Part shown: positions 51,111 through 59,520 of the stretch, in pieces
Layout: each line of letters begins with the position of its first letter
Numbering within the stretch: position 1 is the first letter of the stretch
NCBI RefSeq assembly: GCF_019972155.1
Contig: NZ_BOVL01000012.1
Location: 407,359-471,358 of the forward strand
Reading direction: 5' to 3'
DNA length: 64,000 nt
Source of the DNA: Bradyrhizobium sp. RD5-C2
Lineage (GTDB): Bacteria; Pseudomonadota; Alphaproteobacteria; Rhizobiales; Xanthobacteraceae
Notes under the pieces: model-generated
Databases searched by the model: none
Told to the model about the DNA's origin: nothing
The model's input: the letters and a program-made list of their open reading frames with translations, nothing else
Made by a program: the position numbers and the translations under genes

Positions 51111-52013
51111 ATGCGGCGGCTGCTCTTTCTCAACGGCATCAAGGCATTCGAGGCGGCGGCGCGGACCGGCAGCTTCGCGGCCGCCGGCCACGAGCTCAAC
51201 GTCTCGGCCGCCGCGATCAGCCGGATGGTGCATCTGCTGGAAGAGCGGCTCGGCGTTGCGCTGTTCGAGCGCAAGGCCAACCGCCTCGTCACCACACCGG
51301 CCGGCCGTGCCTATCAGGGCGGGCTGACCCCGATCTTCGACGCGCTGGCGAGCCTCACCGCACAGGTCACGGCCTCCGCGAGCGCGCGCGTGCTGACCGT
51401 CGGCGTCGGCCCGACGTTTGCGCTGAAATGGATGATTCCGCACCTCGCCGAGTTCCGCAAAGCTGAGCCCGACATCGAGGTGCGGATCACCACCGGCGGC
51501 ATGGCGGTGCCGTTCGCCGACGACTGGAGCTGCGGCATCCAGCTCGGCGACGGCCAGTGGCCGGGCCTCGTCGCCGAGCCGCTGTTCGCTGCCGACCTGA
51601 TGCCGGTGTGCACCGCGCGGCTCGCCAATGCCCTGAAGCGTCCCGCCGACCTCAAGGGACCGAGCCTGATCCGCGTCGCGCATTCGCCCGACGACTGGCC
51701 GTCCTGGCTGAAGGCTGCGGGCGTGCCGCGCCTGACGGCGCGCGGGCCCGAATTCCAGTTCTACGGCCAGGCACTGCAGGCAGCGAGCGACGGGCTCGGG
51801 ATCGCGATGGGCATCCGGCCCTATATCGATGACGATCTCGCCGCCGGCCGGCTGGTCGCGCCATTTGCGCTCAGCGTGCCGAAGGGCATGCGCTGGTACC
51901 TGGTCTATCGCGGCTTCCACGCCGAGCAGCGCGATTTCGCCGCGTTCCGGCGCTGGATCATCCGCGCCGCTGCGGAGCCCGCCGCGCGCCGCAAGGGAGC
52001 GCGCAATGCGTGA
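51111..52013 (+). CDS. LysR family regulator, GcvA-like
   Basis: The 300-residue regulator has LFLNGIKAFEAAARTGSFAA and AAISRMVHLLEERLGVALFE, the GcvA-type LysR helix-turn-helix. The effector domain includes FALKWMIPHLAEFRKAEPDI and LQAASDGLGIAMGIRPYIDD. It ends inside the flavoprotein gene (eight-base overlap), so the two are co-transcribed rather than divergent. Regulating a distant gene or its own operon is possible. Confidence 0.87.
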   Translation: MRRLLFLNGIKAFEAAARTGSFAAAGHELNVSAAAISRMVHLLEERLGVALFERKANRLVTTPAGRAYQGGLTPIFDALASLTAQVTASASARVLTVGVGPTFALKWMIPHLAEFRKAEPDIEVRITTGGMAVPFADDWSCGIQLGDGQWPGLVAEPLFAADLMPVCTARLANALKRPADLKGPSLIRVAHSPDDWPSWLKAAGVPRLTARGPEFQFYGQALQAASDGLGIAMGIRPYIDDDLAAGRLVAPFALSVPKGMRWYLVYRGFHAEQRDFAAFRRWIIRAAAEPAARRKGARNA

Positions 52014-53316
52014 GGAGACCATCGACACGCTGGTGATCGGCGGCGGCCAGGCCGGGCTCACCATGAGCCACCGGCTGAAGCAGCGCGGCATCGCCCATCT
52101 GGTGCTGGAGCGGCGGCGAATCGCCGAGCGCTGGCGCAGCGAACGCTGGGACGGCCTGATGTTCCAGTTTCCGAACTGGTCGGTGCGGCTACCGGAGTTT
52201 GCGTATCCGCACAGCGATCCCGACGGCTTCTCGGACACCGCATCGATCATCGCCTTCATCGAGGCCTACGCCGCGTTCGTCGCGCCGCCGATCCGCTGCG
52301 GCCTCGAGGTGACGAAGCTGCGCCGCGACGCCGGCGGCTTCCTCGCCGAGATTGCCGACGGCCGCATCGCCGCCCGCAACGTCGTCGTCGCCACCGGCCC
52401 GTATCAGCGGCCGCTGCAGCCCGACGTGCTGCGCGAGCAGCCCGGCCTGTTTCAGGTTCACGCCAGCGACTACAAAAATCCCGCGCAATTGCCTGATGGG
52501 GCGGTGCTCGTGATCGGCGCCGGCGCCTCGGGCGCGCAGATCACCGACGAGCTGGTGCGGGCCGGGCGCCATGTCTTCCTTTCGGTCGGACGTCACAACC
52601 GCCTGCCGCGCCGCTATCGCGGCCGCGACCTGTTCTGGTGGCTGGCCGAGATGGGCGTCGACGAGACGCCGGTCGAGCAGCGTGGCCCGTCCCGCCTGCT
52701 GCCGGTGATCTCGGGCGCCCACGGCGGCCACACCATCGATTTCCGCCGCTTCGCCGCCGACGGCGTGACGCTGCTCGGCCGCGTGACGGCGGCGCGCGAC
52801 GGCGTGCTCGAGATCGCGCCCGATCTCGCCGGCAACATCGCCAATGGCGATGCCTACTACGCGACATTCCTCGGGATCGTCGACGACTTCATCGCGGCCC
52901 GCGGCCTCGATCAGCCCGACGATCCCTTGGCGCGTGTCAGTCTGCCCGATCCGCCCTGCCTCACTGCGCCGCTTGATACCATCGACCTGGGCACCGAACG
53001 GATCAGCAGCGTGATCTGGGCCACCGGCTATGGGCTCGAACTGAACTGGATCGACATACCGGTGCTGGACGACAATGGAGCACCACGACACCGCCGCGGC
53101 GTCTCCGAGGTGCCGGGCCTGTATTTTCTCGGCCTGCAATGGCTGTCGAAGATGAAATCCTCGTTCCTGTCGGGCGTCGGCGACGACGCGGCCGTGCTCG
53201 CAGATCACATCGCCGCCCGCGCCCTAGCGGGTTGGTGCGGTTCACCTCAAGAAACCGTGTCAAAACAAAAAGCTGGAACTCCTCTGCTCCACGGAAATAA
53301 ACCGCGCGACTTGTGA
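52006..53316 (+). CDS. FAD-dependent monooxygenase-like oxidoreductase
   Basis: The 436-residue product has two Rossmann motifs: IDTLVIGGGQAGLTMSHRLK (FAD) and VLVIGAGASGAQITDELVRA (NADPH), as in flavin-containing monooxygenases. The FxGxxxH fingerprint is only loosely present in GLFQVHASDYKNP. VSEVPGLYFLGLQWLSKMKS near the C-terminus fits the family. The ATG at 52006 overlaps the LysR stop. The last 25 residues are encoded by a dispersed repeat (from 53239), so the native C-terminus probably ended earlier. Confidence 0.86.
   Translation: MREETIDTLVIGGGQAGLTMSHRLKQRGIAHLVLERRRIAERWRSERWDGLMFQFPNWSVRLPEFAYPHSDPDGFSDTASIIAFIEAYAAFVAPPIRCGLEVTKLRRDAGGFLAEIADGRIAARNVVVATGPYQRPLQPDVLREQPGLFQVHASDYKNPAQLPDGAVLVIGAGASGAQITDELVRAGRHVFLSVGRHNRLPRRYRGRDLFWWLAEMGVDETPVEQRGPSRLLPVISGAHGGHTIDFRRFAADGVTLLGRVTAARDGVLEIAPDLAGNIANGDAYYATFLGIVDDFIAARGLDQPDDPLARVSLPDPPCLTAPLDTIDLGTERISSVIWATGYGLELNWIDIPVLDDNGAPRHRRGVSEVPGLYFLGLQWLSKMKSSFLSGVGDDAAVLADHIAARALAGWCGSPQETVSKQKAGTPLLHGNKPRDL
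53239..53277. repeat. Repeat remnant inside the 3' end of the flavoprotein gene
   Basis: GGTTCACCTCAAGAAACCGT and CAAAACAAAAAGCTGGA match the tail of a common rhizobial repeat whose left part is seen near 61405 (GGTTCGCGTGAAGAAAAC). Here the repeat is read in frame as the C-terminus of the flavoprotein. Confidence 0.6.
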
Positions 53317-53380
53317 TCTGGTTCACATAGGGCGCCTTTGCGCCCGTGCTTCCTATGAGAAGGGACATCCCGAGGTCGCG

Positions 53381-53605
53381 ATGATTTACAGCGGTTTTCA
53401 GATCAAGTCGTTCGAGATGGGGAAGGGGCAATGGCACGCCAGGATTCAACGGGTCGATCAAAGGCCGGTCGTCATCGATGGCATGCCGTTTCCGATGCTC
53501 GACATCGGCTTTGCGTGGTCCGATCCGGATGCGGCGATCGACGACGCGAAGCGGACCATCGACCGGTTCCCACAACGGTATGGCATGACAATTCCGTCGG
53601 CGTGA
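53381..53605 (+). CDS. Small conserved-looking protein, overlaps next gene
   Basis: The 74-residue product (SGFQIKSFEMGKGQWHARIQ and MPFPMLDIGFAWSDPDAAID) is probably a small alpha/beta fold. The ATG at 53381 is well placed behind GAGGTCGC. Its stop overlaps the GTG of the next gene (GTGA at 53602-53605). No family is recognised. Confidence 0.6.
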   Translation: MIYSGFQIKSFEMGKGQWHARIQRVDQRPVVIDGMPFPMLDIGFAWSDPDAAIDDAKRTIDRFPQRYGMTIPSA

Positions 53606-53808
53606 CCGGCAACGTCGTGGTCGCAGTCGTCCCGCAATGCGAGCCGGATCCGGTCCGGCCGGCGCAGGTCAGGACCAGCTGCCCGGAATGTGCCGCCCAA
53701 CTCTCGCTGCTGCGCGTGATTCCCGGCCGCGCCGCCGAATACTGGACCATGCGCTGCGACGGCTGCGGCGGCATCCATCTCGACATCGTCGACCTGCCGC
53801 GGGCCTGA
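53602..53808 (+). CDS. Small Cys-rich zinc-ribbon-like protein
   Basis: The 68-residue product has SCPECAAQLSLLRVIPGR and MRCDGCGGIHLDIVD, two CxxC knuckles that would bind one zinc. The GTG start overlaps the stop of the preceding gene, which suggests co-translation. The longer upstream in-frame stretch is antisense to nothing but out of context. The function is unknown. Confidence 0.6.
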   Translation: MTGNVVVAVVPQCEPDPVRPAQVRTSCPECAAQLSLLRVIPGRAAEYWTMRCDGCGGIHLDIVDLPRA

Positions 53809-53920
53809 AATCCGCGAAAGCGCCGCCTGCTGACACCCTGCTGTCAGCAGCATCGCCTGTGCGCCAATCCAGCCGCCGATTGCCCTTTTCTCGCCGCCGG
53901 ACTCGTCCCATATTCCGGCC

Positions 53921-56833
53921 ATGGCGAAGACACCGAACACTCCGAAAAAGCCCGGCAAATCCCCCAAATCCAAGGCACACCGGCCCGAAGTCCAACCGAT
54001 CGGACCGGCGCTGGCCGAGCTGCTCAATCCCGCGATCAATCGCGGCGATGCCGGCATGGGTTCGGGCACCGGCTTGCAGCCGCCGCCGGACAATTCCTGG
54101 GACCGCCGCGCCGGCGGCGAGGCCGCCGCGCATCGCGCGCGGGCGTCGACGCGGGAGACCAGCGAGGACGTCGCCAGGCGCGACGCTTCCGGCCTCGAGG
54201 AAGCCCCGCAGGCCAATTACGGCACTTCGGCCACCATCCCGACGCTCGATCCGGAACTGGCGCGGCAGCTCGGCCTGCCGACCGCCGAGGACGATGACGA
54301 AGCATTGGCCCGTCCGCCGCGCAGCAAGATGGAGGCGCTCGGCGTCAAGGCCACCGCCGACGCGCTGGAGAACCTGATCCGCGACGGCCGCCCGGAATTC
54401 CGCAGGGATGACGGCTCGATGCGGGTGTGGACCCCGCACCGGCCGCCGCGCCCCGAGAAATCCGAAGGCGGCGTGCGGTTCGAGATCAAGTCGTCCTACG
54501 AGCCCAGGGGCGACCAGCCGACCGCGATCGCCGAGCTTGTCGAAGGCATCGCGCGCAACGATCGCACCCAGGTGCTGCTCGGCGTCACCGGCTCGGGCAA
54601 GACCTACACCATGGCCAAGGTGATCGAGGCGACGCAGCGCCCGGCGCTGATCCTGGCGCCGAACAAGACGCTAGCCGCGCAGCTCTACGGCGAGTTCAAG
54701 AGCTTCTTCCCCGACAACGCAGTCGAGTATTTCGTCAGCTATTACGACTACTACCAGCCCGAAGCCTACGTCCCGCGCACCGACACCTATATCGAGAAGG
54801 ATTCCTCGATCAACGAGCAGATCGACCGCATGCGCCACTCGGCGACGCGTGCGCTGCTCGAGCGCGACGACGTTATCATCGTCGCTTCGGTGTCGTGTAT
54901 CTACGGTATCGGCTCGGTCGAGACCTACACCGCGATGACCTTCGCGCTGAAGAAGGGCGAGCGCATCGACCAACGGCAGCTCATCGCGGACCTGGTCGCG
55001 CTGCAATACAAGCGCACCCAGGCCGATTTCACCCGCGGCACCTTCCGGGTCCGCGGCGACGTCATCGACATCTTCCCGGCGCACTATGAAGACCGCGCCT
55101 GGCGCGTGAACCTGTTCGGCGACACCATCGAGACCATCGAGGAGTTCGATCCGCTCACCGGCCACAAGCAGGACGAGCTCGAATTCATCAAGATGTACGC
55201 CAATTCGCACTATGTGACGCCGCGCCCGACCTTGGTGCAGGCGATCAAGTCGATCAAATCGGAATTGAAGATGCGGCTCGACCAGCTCAACGACCAGGGC
55301 CGCCTGCTGGAGGCGCAGCGGCTGGAGCAGCGCACCACCTTCGATCTCGAGATGATGGAAGCGACCGGAAGCTGCGCCGGCATCGAGAACTATTCGCGCT
55401 ACCTCACTGGCCGCCGCCCCGGCGAGCCGCCGCCGACGCTGTTCGAATACGTGCCCGACAACGCGCTGGTGTTCGCCGACGAAAGCCACGTCACCGTGCC
55501 GCAGATCGGCGGCATGTTCCGCGGCGACTTCCGCCGCAAGGCGACGCTCGCCGAATACGGCTTCCGCCTGCCCTCCTGCATGGACAACCGCCCGCTCCGC
55601 TTCGAGGAATGGGACATGATGCGGCCGCAGTCGGTCGCGGTGTCGGCAACGCCGAGCGGCTGGGAGCTGAACGAAAGCGGCGGCGTGTTCGTCGAGCAGG
55701 TGATCCGACCGACCGGCCTGATCGATCCGCCCGTCAATATTCGCCCCGCCCGCACCCAGGTCGACGACCTCGTCGGCGAGGTCCGCGCCACTGCGCAGGC
55801 CGGCTACCGGTCGCTGATCACGGTGCTGACCAAGCGCATGGCGGAGGATCTCACCGAATATCTGCATGAGCAGGGCATCCGCGTCCGCTACATGCACTCC
55901 GACATCGACACCATCGAGCGCATCGAGATCATCAGGGATCTCCGCCTCGGCGCGTTCGACGCGCTGGTCGGCATCAACCTGCTGCGCGAAGGCCTCGACA
56001 TTCCGGAATGCGCGCTGGTCGCGATCCTCGATGCCGACAAGGAAGGTTTTCTGCGCAGCGAGACCTCGCTGATCCAGACCATCGGCCGTGCCGCGCGCAA
56101 CGTCGACGGCAAGGTGATCCTCTACGCCGATCAGATGACCGGCTCGATGGAGCGCGCCATCGCCGAGACCAACCGCCGCCGCGAGAAGCAGGTCGAGTAC
56201 AACGAGGCCCACGGCATCACGCCGGAGAGCGTCAAGAAGTCGATCGGCGACATCCTCAACTCGGTCTACGAGCGCGATCACGTGCTGGTCGAGATCGGCG
56301 ACGGCGGCATGGCCGACGACGTGATCTCGATCGGGCACAATTTCGAGGCCGTGCTGAGCGACCTCGAAACACGGATGCGCGAGGCCGCCGCCGATTTGAA
56401 CTTCGAGGAAGCCGCGCGGCTGCGCGACGAGGTCAAGCGGCTGCGCGCCACCGAGATGGCCGTGGTCGACGATCCGACCGCCAAGCAACGCAACGTGCAG
56501 AAGCAGGCCGGCGCCTATGCCGGCACCAGGAAATACGGCGATGCCGCCAACCTGCCGGTCGCCGCGCTGAAGAACAAGATCGCACAGACCTCGCTCAAGG
56601 CGAGCCGCGGCGGCAAGTCCGGCTCGCGGGTGCACAAGCCAGATCTCGACGAGATGCACGGCCCGGAATCGCTGCCCTTCCGCCCGGACGGCGCGCTGCC
56701 GGCCAAACCGTTCGGCACCACCAGCCGCATCATCCAGCCGACCGACTCGCGGCAGTCGGGGCCGGAGTTCGGGCCGAGCCCGCGGAGCAGCGGTGGCGCT
56801 CCGGGCAAGCGCGGTGGGTGGAAGAAAAGGTAG
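53921..56833 (+). CDS. uvrB: Excinuclease ABC subunit UvrB, extended
   Basis: UvrB is the damage-verification helicase of nucleotide excision repair. At 970 residues it is about 300 longer than E. coli UvrB. The N-terminal ~180 residues are a non-conserved, charged and Pro/Gly-rich extension. UvrB proper starts at FEIKSSYEPRGDQPTAI (near 188), with Walker A GVTGSGKT at 221-228, then a beta-hairpin and helicase motifs such as EGLDIPECALVAILDADKEG. The UVR domain (LNFEEAARLRDEVKRLR) and a basic low-complexity tail of about 120 residues follow. The ATG at 53921 sits well before the conserved part. Confidence 0.95.
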   Translation: MAKTPNTPKKPGKSPKSKAHRPEVQPIGPALAELLNPAINRGDAGMGSGTGLQPPPDNSWDRRAGGEAAAHRARASTRETSEDVARRDASGLEEAPQANYGTSATIPTLDPELARQLGLPTAEDDDEALARPPRSKMEALGVKATADALENLIRDGRPEFRRDDGSMRVWTPHRPPRPEKSEGGVRFEIKSSYEPRGDQPTAIAELVEGIARNDRTQVLLGVTGSGKTYTMAKVIEATQRPALILAPNKTLAAQLYGEFKSFFPDNAVEYFVSYYDYYQPEAYVPRTDTYIEKDSSINEQIDRMRHSATRALLERDDVIIVASVSCIYGIGSVETYTAMTFALKKGERIDQRQLIADLVALQYKRTQADFTRGTFRVRGDVIDIFPAHYEDRAWRVNLFGDTIETIEEFDPLTGHKQDELEFIKMYANSHYVTPRPTLVQAIKSIKSELKMRLDQLNDQGRLLEAQRLEQRTTFDLEMMEATGSCAGIENYSRYLTGRRPGEPPPTLFEYVPDNALVFADESHVTVPQIGGMFRGDFRRKATLAEYGFRLPSCMDNRPLRFEEWDMMRPQSVAVSATPSGWELNESGGVFVEQVIRPTGLIDPPVNIRPARTQVDDLVGEVRATAQAGYRSLITVLTKRMAEDLTEYLHEQGIRVRYMHSDIDTIERIEIIRDLRLGAFDALVGINLLREGLDIPECALVAILDADKEGFLRSETSLIQTIGRAARNVDGKVILYADQMTGSMERAIAETNRRREKQVEYNEAHGITPESVKKSIGDILNSVYERDHVLVEIGDGGMADDVISIGHNFEAVLSDLETRMREAAADLNFEEAARLRDEVKRLRATEMAVVDDPTAKQRNVQKQAGAYAGTRKYGDAANLPVAALKNKIAQTSLKASRGGKSGSRVHKPDLDEMHGPESLPFRPDGALPAKPFGTTSRIIQPTDSRQSGPEFGPSPRSSGGAPGKRGGWKKR

Positions 56834-56836
56834 ACC

Positions 56837-57253
56837 ATGACGCGCGCCGAGCTTCTCGCCTTCCTGCGGATGCATCGGCTTGCAGTGGTCAGCACGGTCC
56901 ACGACGGCGCGCCGCAAGCCGCCGTCGTCGGCATCGCGGTCAGCGATGGGCTCGAGATCATCTTCGACACGCTGACCACCTCGCGCAAGTACCAGAACCT
57001 CCGCACCGATCCCCGCGCCGCGTTGGTGGTCGGATGGGACGCAGAGCAAACCGCGCAACTCGAGGGCGTCGCCGACTTTCCGACCGGCGCGGAGTTGGCC
57101 GCCTGCAAGCAGGTGTACTTCGCGGCGTGGCCCGACGGCCCGGAGCGCGAGGCATGGCCGAACATCGGCTATGTCCGCGTGCGGCCGACCTGGGTACGGT
57201 TCAGCGATTTTGGCGAGGCGCCGGCGCGGGTTGAGGAGATGCAGCTTGGTTGA
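56837..57253 (+). CDS. Pyridoxamine 5'-phosphate oxidase-like flavoprotein
   Basis: The 138-residue product has the split-barrel FMN fold: RMHRLAVVSTVHDGAPQAAV at the start, DGLEIIFDTLTTSRKYQNLR, and a Trp/Val-rich end WVRFSDFGEAPARVEEMQ. Members include F420- or FMN-dependent reductases and general-stress proteins. The reaction is unknown. It begins three bases after the uvrB stop, so the two are co-transcribed. Confidence 0.82.
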   Translation: MTRAELLAFLRMHRLAVVSTVHDGAPQAAVVGIAVSDGLEIIFDTLTTSRKYQNLRTDPRAALVVGWDAEQTAQLEGVADFPTGAELAACKQVYFAAWPDGPEREAWPNIGYVRVRPTWVRFSDFGEAPARVEEMQLG

Positions 57254-57279
57254 TCAGCCTATCGCATGACCGGCGAGCG

Positions 57280-57474
57280 CTATGGCTGGACGAAGAACAC
57301 CACATAGAGCGCGAGGCCGATCGCCAGAAACGACGCCGCAACGGCAAACCAGTTGTACTTGATGCCGCGCGCGAAAATTGCGTTCTTCGCAAACCACAGG
57401 ACAAGACCGATAAAGATCGCTGCGAAGATCTTGCCCCAGAACAACTTCAGAAGGTGTAGATCCGCGAATAACAT
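57280..57474 (-). CDS. Small two-span membrane protein
   Basis: The 64-residue product has two hydrophobic segments (FAAIFIGLVLWFAKNAIFAR, WFAVAASFLAIGLALYVVFF) joined by a short loop. Starts at 57474 (ATG) or 57537 are possible; the shorter one is preferred because it is nearer the first segment. It converges with the PNPOx-like gene. The function is unknown. Confidence 0.55.
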   Translation of the reverse strand: MLFADLHLLKLFWGKIFAAIFIGLVLWFAKNAIFARGIKYNWFAVAASFLAIGLALYVVFFVQP

Positions 57475-57582
57475 CCTCGCCCCGGACGATGGCTTTCGCT
57501 GAAGCCGCAGGCTACTGCCGATACAGGTTGTTATCACGACAGGGGTTGTCAGGGAAACGGAGGCCGCCGCAACGGCGCCAGA

Positions 57583-58083
57583 TCACGCGACGTCGAATGC
57601 CGGATGATATCGCACGTCCCCCTTCGGCGGCTCGCCCGTCAGCACCAGCCGCTGAAAATACGGGCTCGGCGTGCCGCCATAGGTCAGCGTGGGATCGCTG
57701 ACGAAGCCGAAGCGGCTGTAGTAGGCGGGATCACCGAGCAGGACGCAGCCGTTGGCGTTCAGGGCCGCGAGGCGGGCAAGGCCCCCGCGGATGAGAGCGC
57801 CGCCGATGCCCTGGCGTTGCAGACCGGGCGCGACCGAGACCGGGCCAAGGCCGTACCAGCGGCCGGTCGCGCCGTCGATCTGCACCGGCGAGAAGGCAAT
57901 GTGACCGACGATGCACCCGTCGTCCGATGTCGCCACCAGCGAGATGGTCTGCGCGCCGGCTTGGCGCAGCGCCTCGACGATGCGGGCTTCGGTGCCGCTG
58001 CTGTGCGGCGCTGTCGCGAATGCGGCCGCCGTGATGCGGCTGACCGCGGCGGCGTCTTCATCGCGTTCGTCTCTGATCTGCAT
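57583..58083 (-). CDS. GNAT family N-acetyltransferase
   Basis: The 166-residue product has the GNAT fold: IRDERDEDAAAVSRITAAAF, YGLGPVSVAPGLQRQGIGGA (acetyl-CoA loop) and VLLGDPAYYSRFGFVSDPTL. It belongs to the group near YhbS-like acetyltransferases. The substrate is unknown. The ATG at 58083 follows a weak purine stretch. It ends about 110 bases from a small convergent membrane-protein gene. Confidence 0.85.
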   Translation of the reverse strand: MQIRDERDEDAAAVSRITAAAFATAPHSSGTEARIVEALRQAGAQTISLVATSDDGCIVGHIAFSPVQIDGATGRWYGLGPVSVAPGLQRQGIGGALIRGGLARLAALNANGCVLLGDPAYYSRFGFVSDPTLTYGGTPSPYFQRLVLTGEPPKGDVRYHPAFDVA

Positions 58084-58120
58084 GCGCGCAGATAAGGCCG
58101 ATCTGCGGCGACGCGCAAGC

Positions 58121-58507
58121 TTAGCCGACGCTGACGACGACGACCGCCAGCAGCGACATCATGATCATCGTGGTCATGAACTGCAGCGAGACGCCCGGCG
58201 GGCTCCGCCATTGCGCGATCTTCTCGGAGAACGACAGACTCGCGTCGAAGAACATCGGCGCATGGATGTGCACGAAGCGCTTCGGGAATTTGGCGGCAAG
58301 TCACGGCGTGAGCGCGGCGTAGACCAGCGACGACAGCACGACGTAGATCGCGGCGCCATAGCGTTCGCCGACGATTTCCGGGGCGCCGAACATTTTCAGC
58401 ATCAGCACGGCGGCGGCGAAGGTCGGCAGGCCCTGGAGGATGGCGGTGAGCGCAAAGCCTTCGAGCCGGTTCTGCGCGGAAGATTTCGGTGCAGCGATGG
58501 CGTTCAT
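58121..58507 (-). pseudogene. Small membrane protein gene with an internal TGA
   Basis: The reading frame starts at ATG 58507 (MNAIAAPKSSAQNR) and has a TGA at 58303-58301. The same frame continues with protein-like sequence (LAAKFPKRFVHIHAPMFFD, LQFMTTMIMMSLLAVVVV) to TAA at 58123-58121. Both halves carry hydrophobic segments, about four in total, over 128 codons. The TGA lies after YAALTP, where TGG (Trp) would restore the frame. This is either a recent nonsense mutation, an assembly error or, less likely, suppressed stop. Confidence 0.7.
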
Positions 58508-58875
58508 GGCGGCGATCCCTTCTCAATCGGGTGATCCGATGCCGCCATGCTAGCCGCGCGCCCTCGCTTGCGGCGTGATGCAGGTCACGGGGAAAGCGGG
58601 ATCGCGGCGCGGCTACCCGTTATCTGGCCATGCGGTTGCAAGTTGATGGATTTCGCTGCGCTCTACCCATCCTACATGTCCGTTTGACATGTGAAGCGGA
58701 ATTTCACCCACGTCGTCCCGGGCAAGCGCAGCGCGACGCGACCCGGGACCCATAACCACAAATGGCAATTGTTACGCGACGCTCGGGCCACAGCCTCCTC
58801 AACAACGCAACCCTGCGGTTATGGGTCCCTGCTTTCGCAGGGACGACGGCGGAGTTTGCTGCGCGATCCGGAATT
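58508..58875. other. Intergenic region with a repeat, no gene
   Basis: The 368-bp gap between the interrupted membrane-protein gene and the next gene holds the family A copy at 58711-58848. A TTTGCGGCGTGATGCAGGTCA-like tract is not distinctive. No gene is visible. Confidence 0.5.
58711..58848. repeat. Palindromic repeat, family A copy 3
   Basis: The termini are CGTCGTCCCGG and GGGACGACG, with GGGACCCATAACCAC inside on the left and GCGGTTATGGGTCCC on the right. It is related to the copies at 24811 and 41446. Confidence 0.8.
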
Positions 58876-59067
58876 CTACCCCGACCGCTTGTTGCTGGTG
58901 TTCTGGATCAGATTGCCGTGCGCAGCCTGCTCGCGGATGTTGTGCTTCTCGTCGTCGCGATGGCCCTTGGTGGTGTCGAGGGGAACGCCGGGGGCACTGC
59001 CGGGGCCCTTGCGGCTCTGGTTGGCGTCGGGAACGGGCTGGACGGTCTTGTTCAGTGGTTTCGTCAT
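58876..59067 (-). CDS. Small hydrophilic protein
   Basis: The 63-residue product is charged and disordered-looking (KTVQPVPDANQSRKGPGS, TTKGHRDDEKHNIREQAAHG). It ends LIQNTSNKRSG. The pattern is like other rhizobial small stress-type proteins, but I recognise no family. The ATG at 59067 follows GGAGACCGTG. The longer upstream frame overlaps the 59138 gene. Confidence 0.62.
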   Translation of the reverse strand: MTKPLNKTVQPVPDANQSRKGPGSAPGVPLDTTKGHRDDEKHNIREQAAHGNLIQNTSNKRSG

Positions 59068-59137
59068 CACGGTCTCCGTTGCGCAAGGAGACAACGCCGC
59101 CCGTGCGGGCGGCGTTCCGGACATCTCGCAACTTGCC

Positions 59138-59377
59138 TTACAGCTTGTCCTGCTGCGCGGGCTGCGCCTGTTGCTGCTGGCGCTGACGTTCCTGCTCCTT
59201 GGCGTGATGGCGGCCGTAGAGGCATCCGGCGGCGGCGCCGAGCATGCCGTGATGGCCGGCATAATGACCGGCGACACCGCCGACGACCGCGCCCTTGATG
59301 CAGCCCTTGGCGTCGGCAGACGAGGTGGCGGCAATCGCGCTGACGGCAATGACGGAAGCGAGAAGAATGGATTTCAT
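59138..59377 (-). CDS. Small exported glycine-zipper protein
   Basis: The 79-residue product has a signal peptide (ILLASVIAVSAIAATSSADA-KG). Then comes a glycine-zipper-like segment (GAVVGGVAGHYAGHHGMLGA) with two Cys, followed by a Gln-rich tail. The glycine zipper is the hallmark of small envelope-associated proteins. The ATG at 59377 is preferred. The function is unknown. Confidence 0.68.
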   Translation of the reverse strand: MKSILLASVIAVSAIAATSSADAKGCIKGAVVGGVAGHYAGHHGMLGAAAGCLYGRHHAKEQERQRQQQQAQPAQQDKL

Positions 59378-59520
59378 GATACGGCTCCAATGGAATTCTC
59401 AAGGCAGTAACGACCGAGCCGCCACGCCGGTTCCCGCCGCTTCGCCGCAGAAATTCGCTGCGCGCCTGTCACGATCATGCTCTAAATGCCGCCGCATTGC
59501 GGACGGCGTCTTGAAGATTC

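Noticed and set aside
54671..57058. Long open frame on the minus strand
   Set aside because: It is antisense to uvrB, which has complete helicase motifs.
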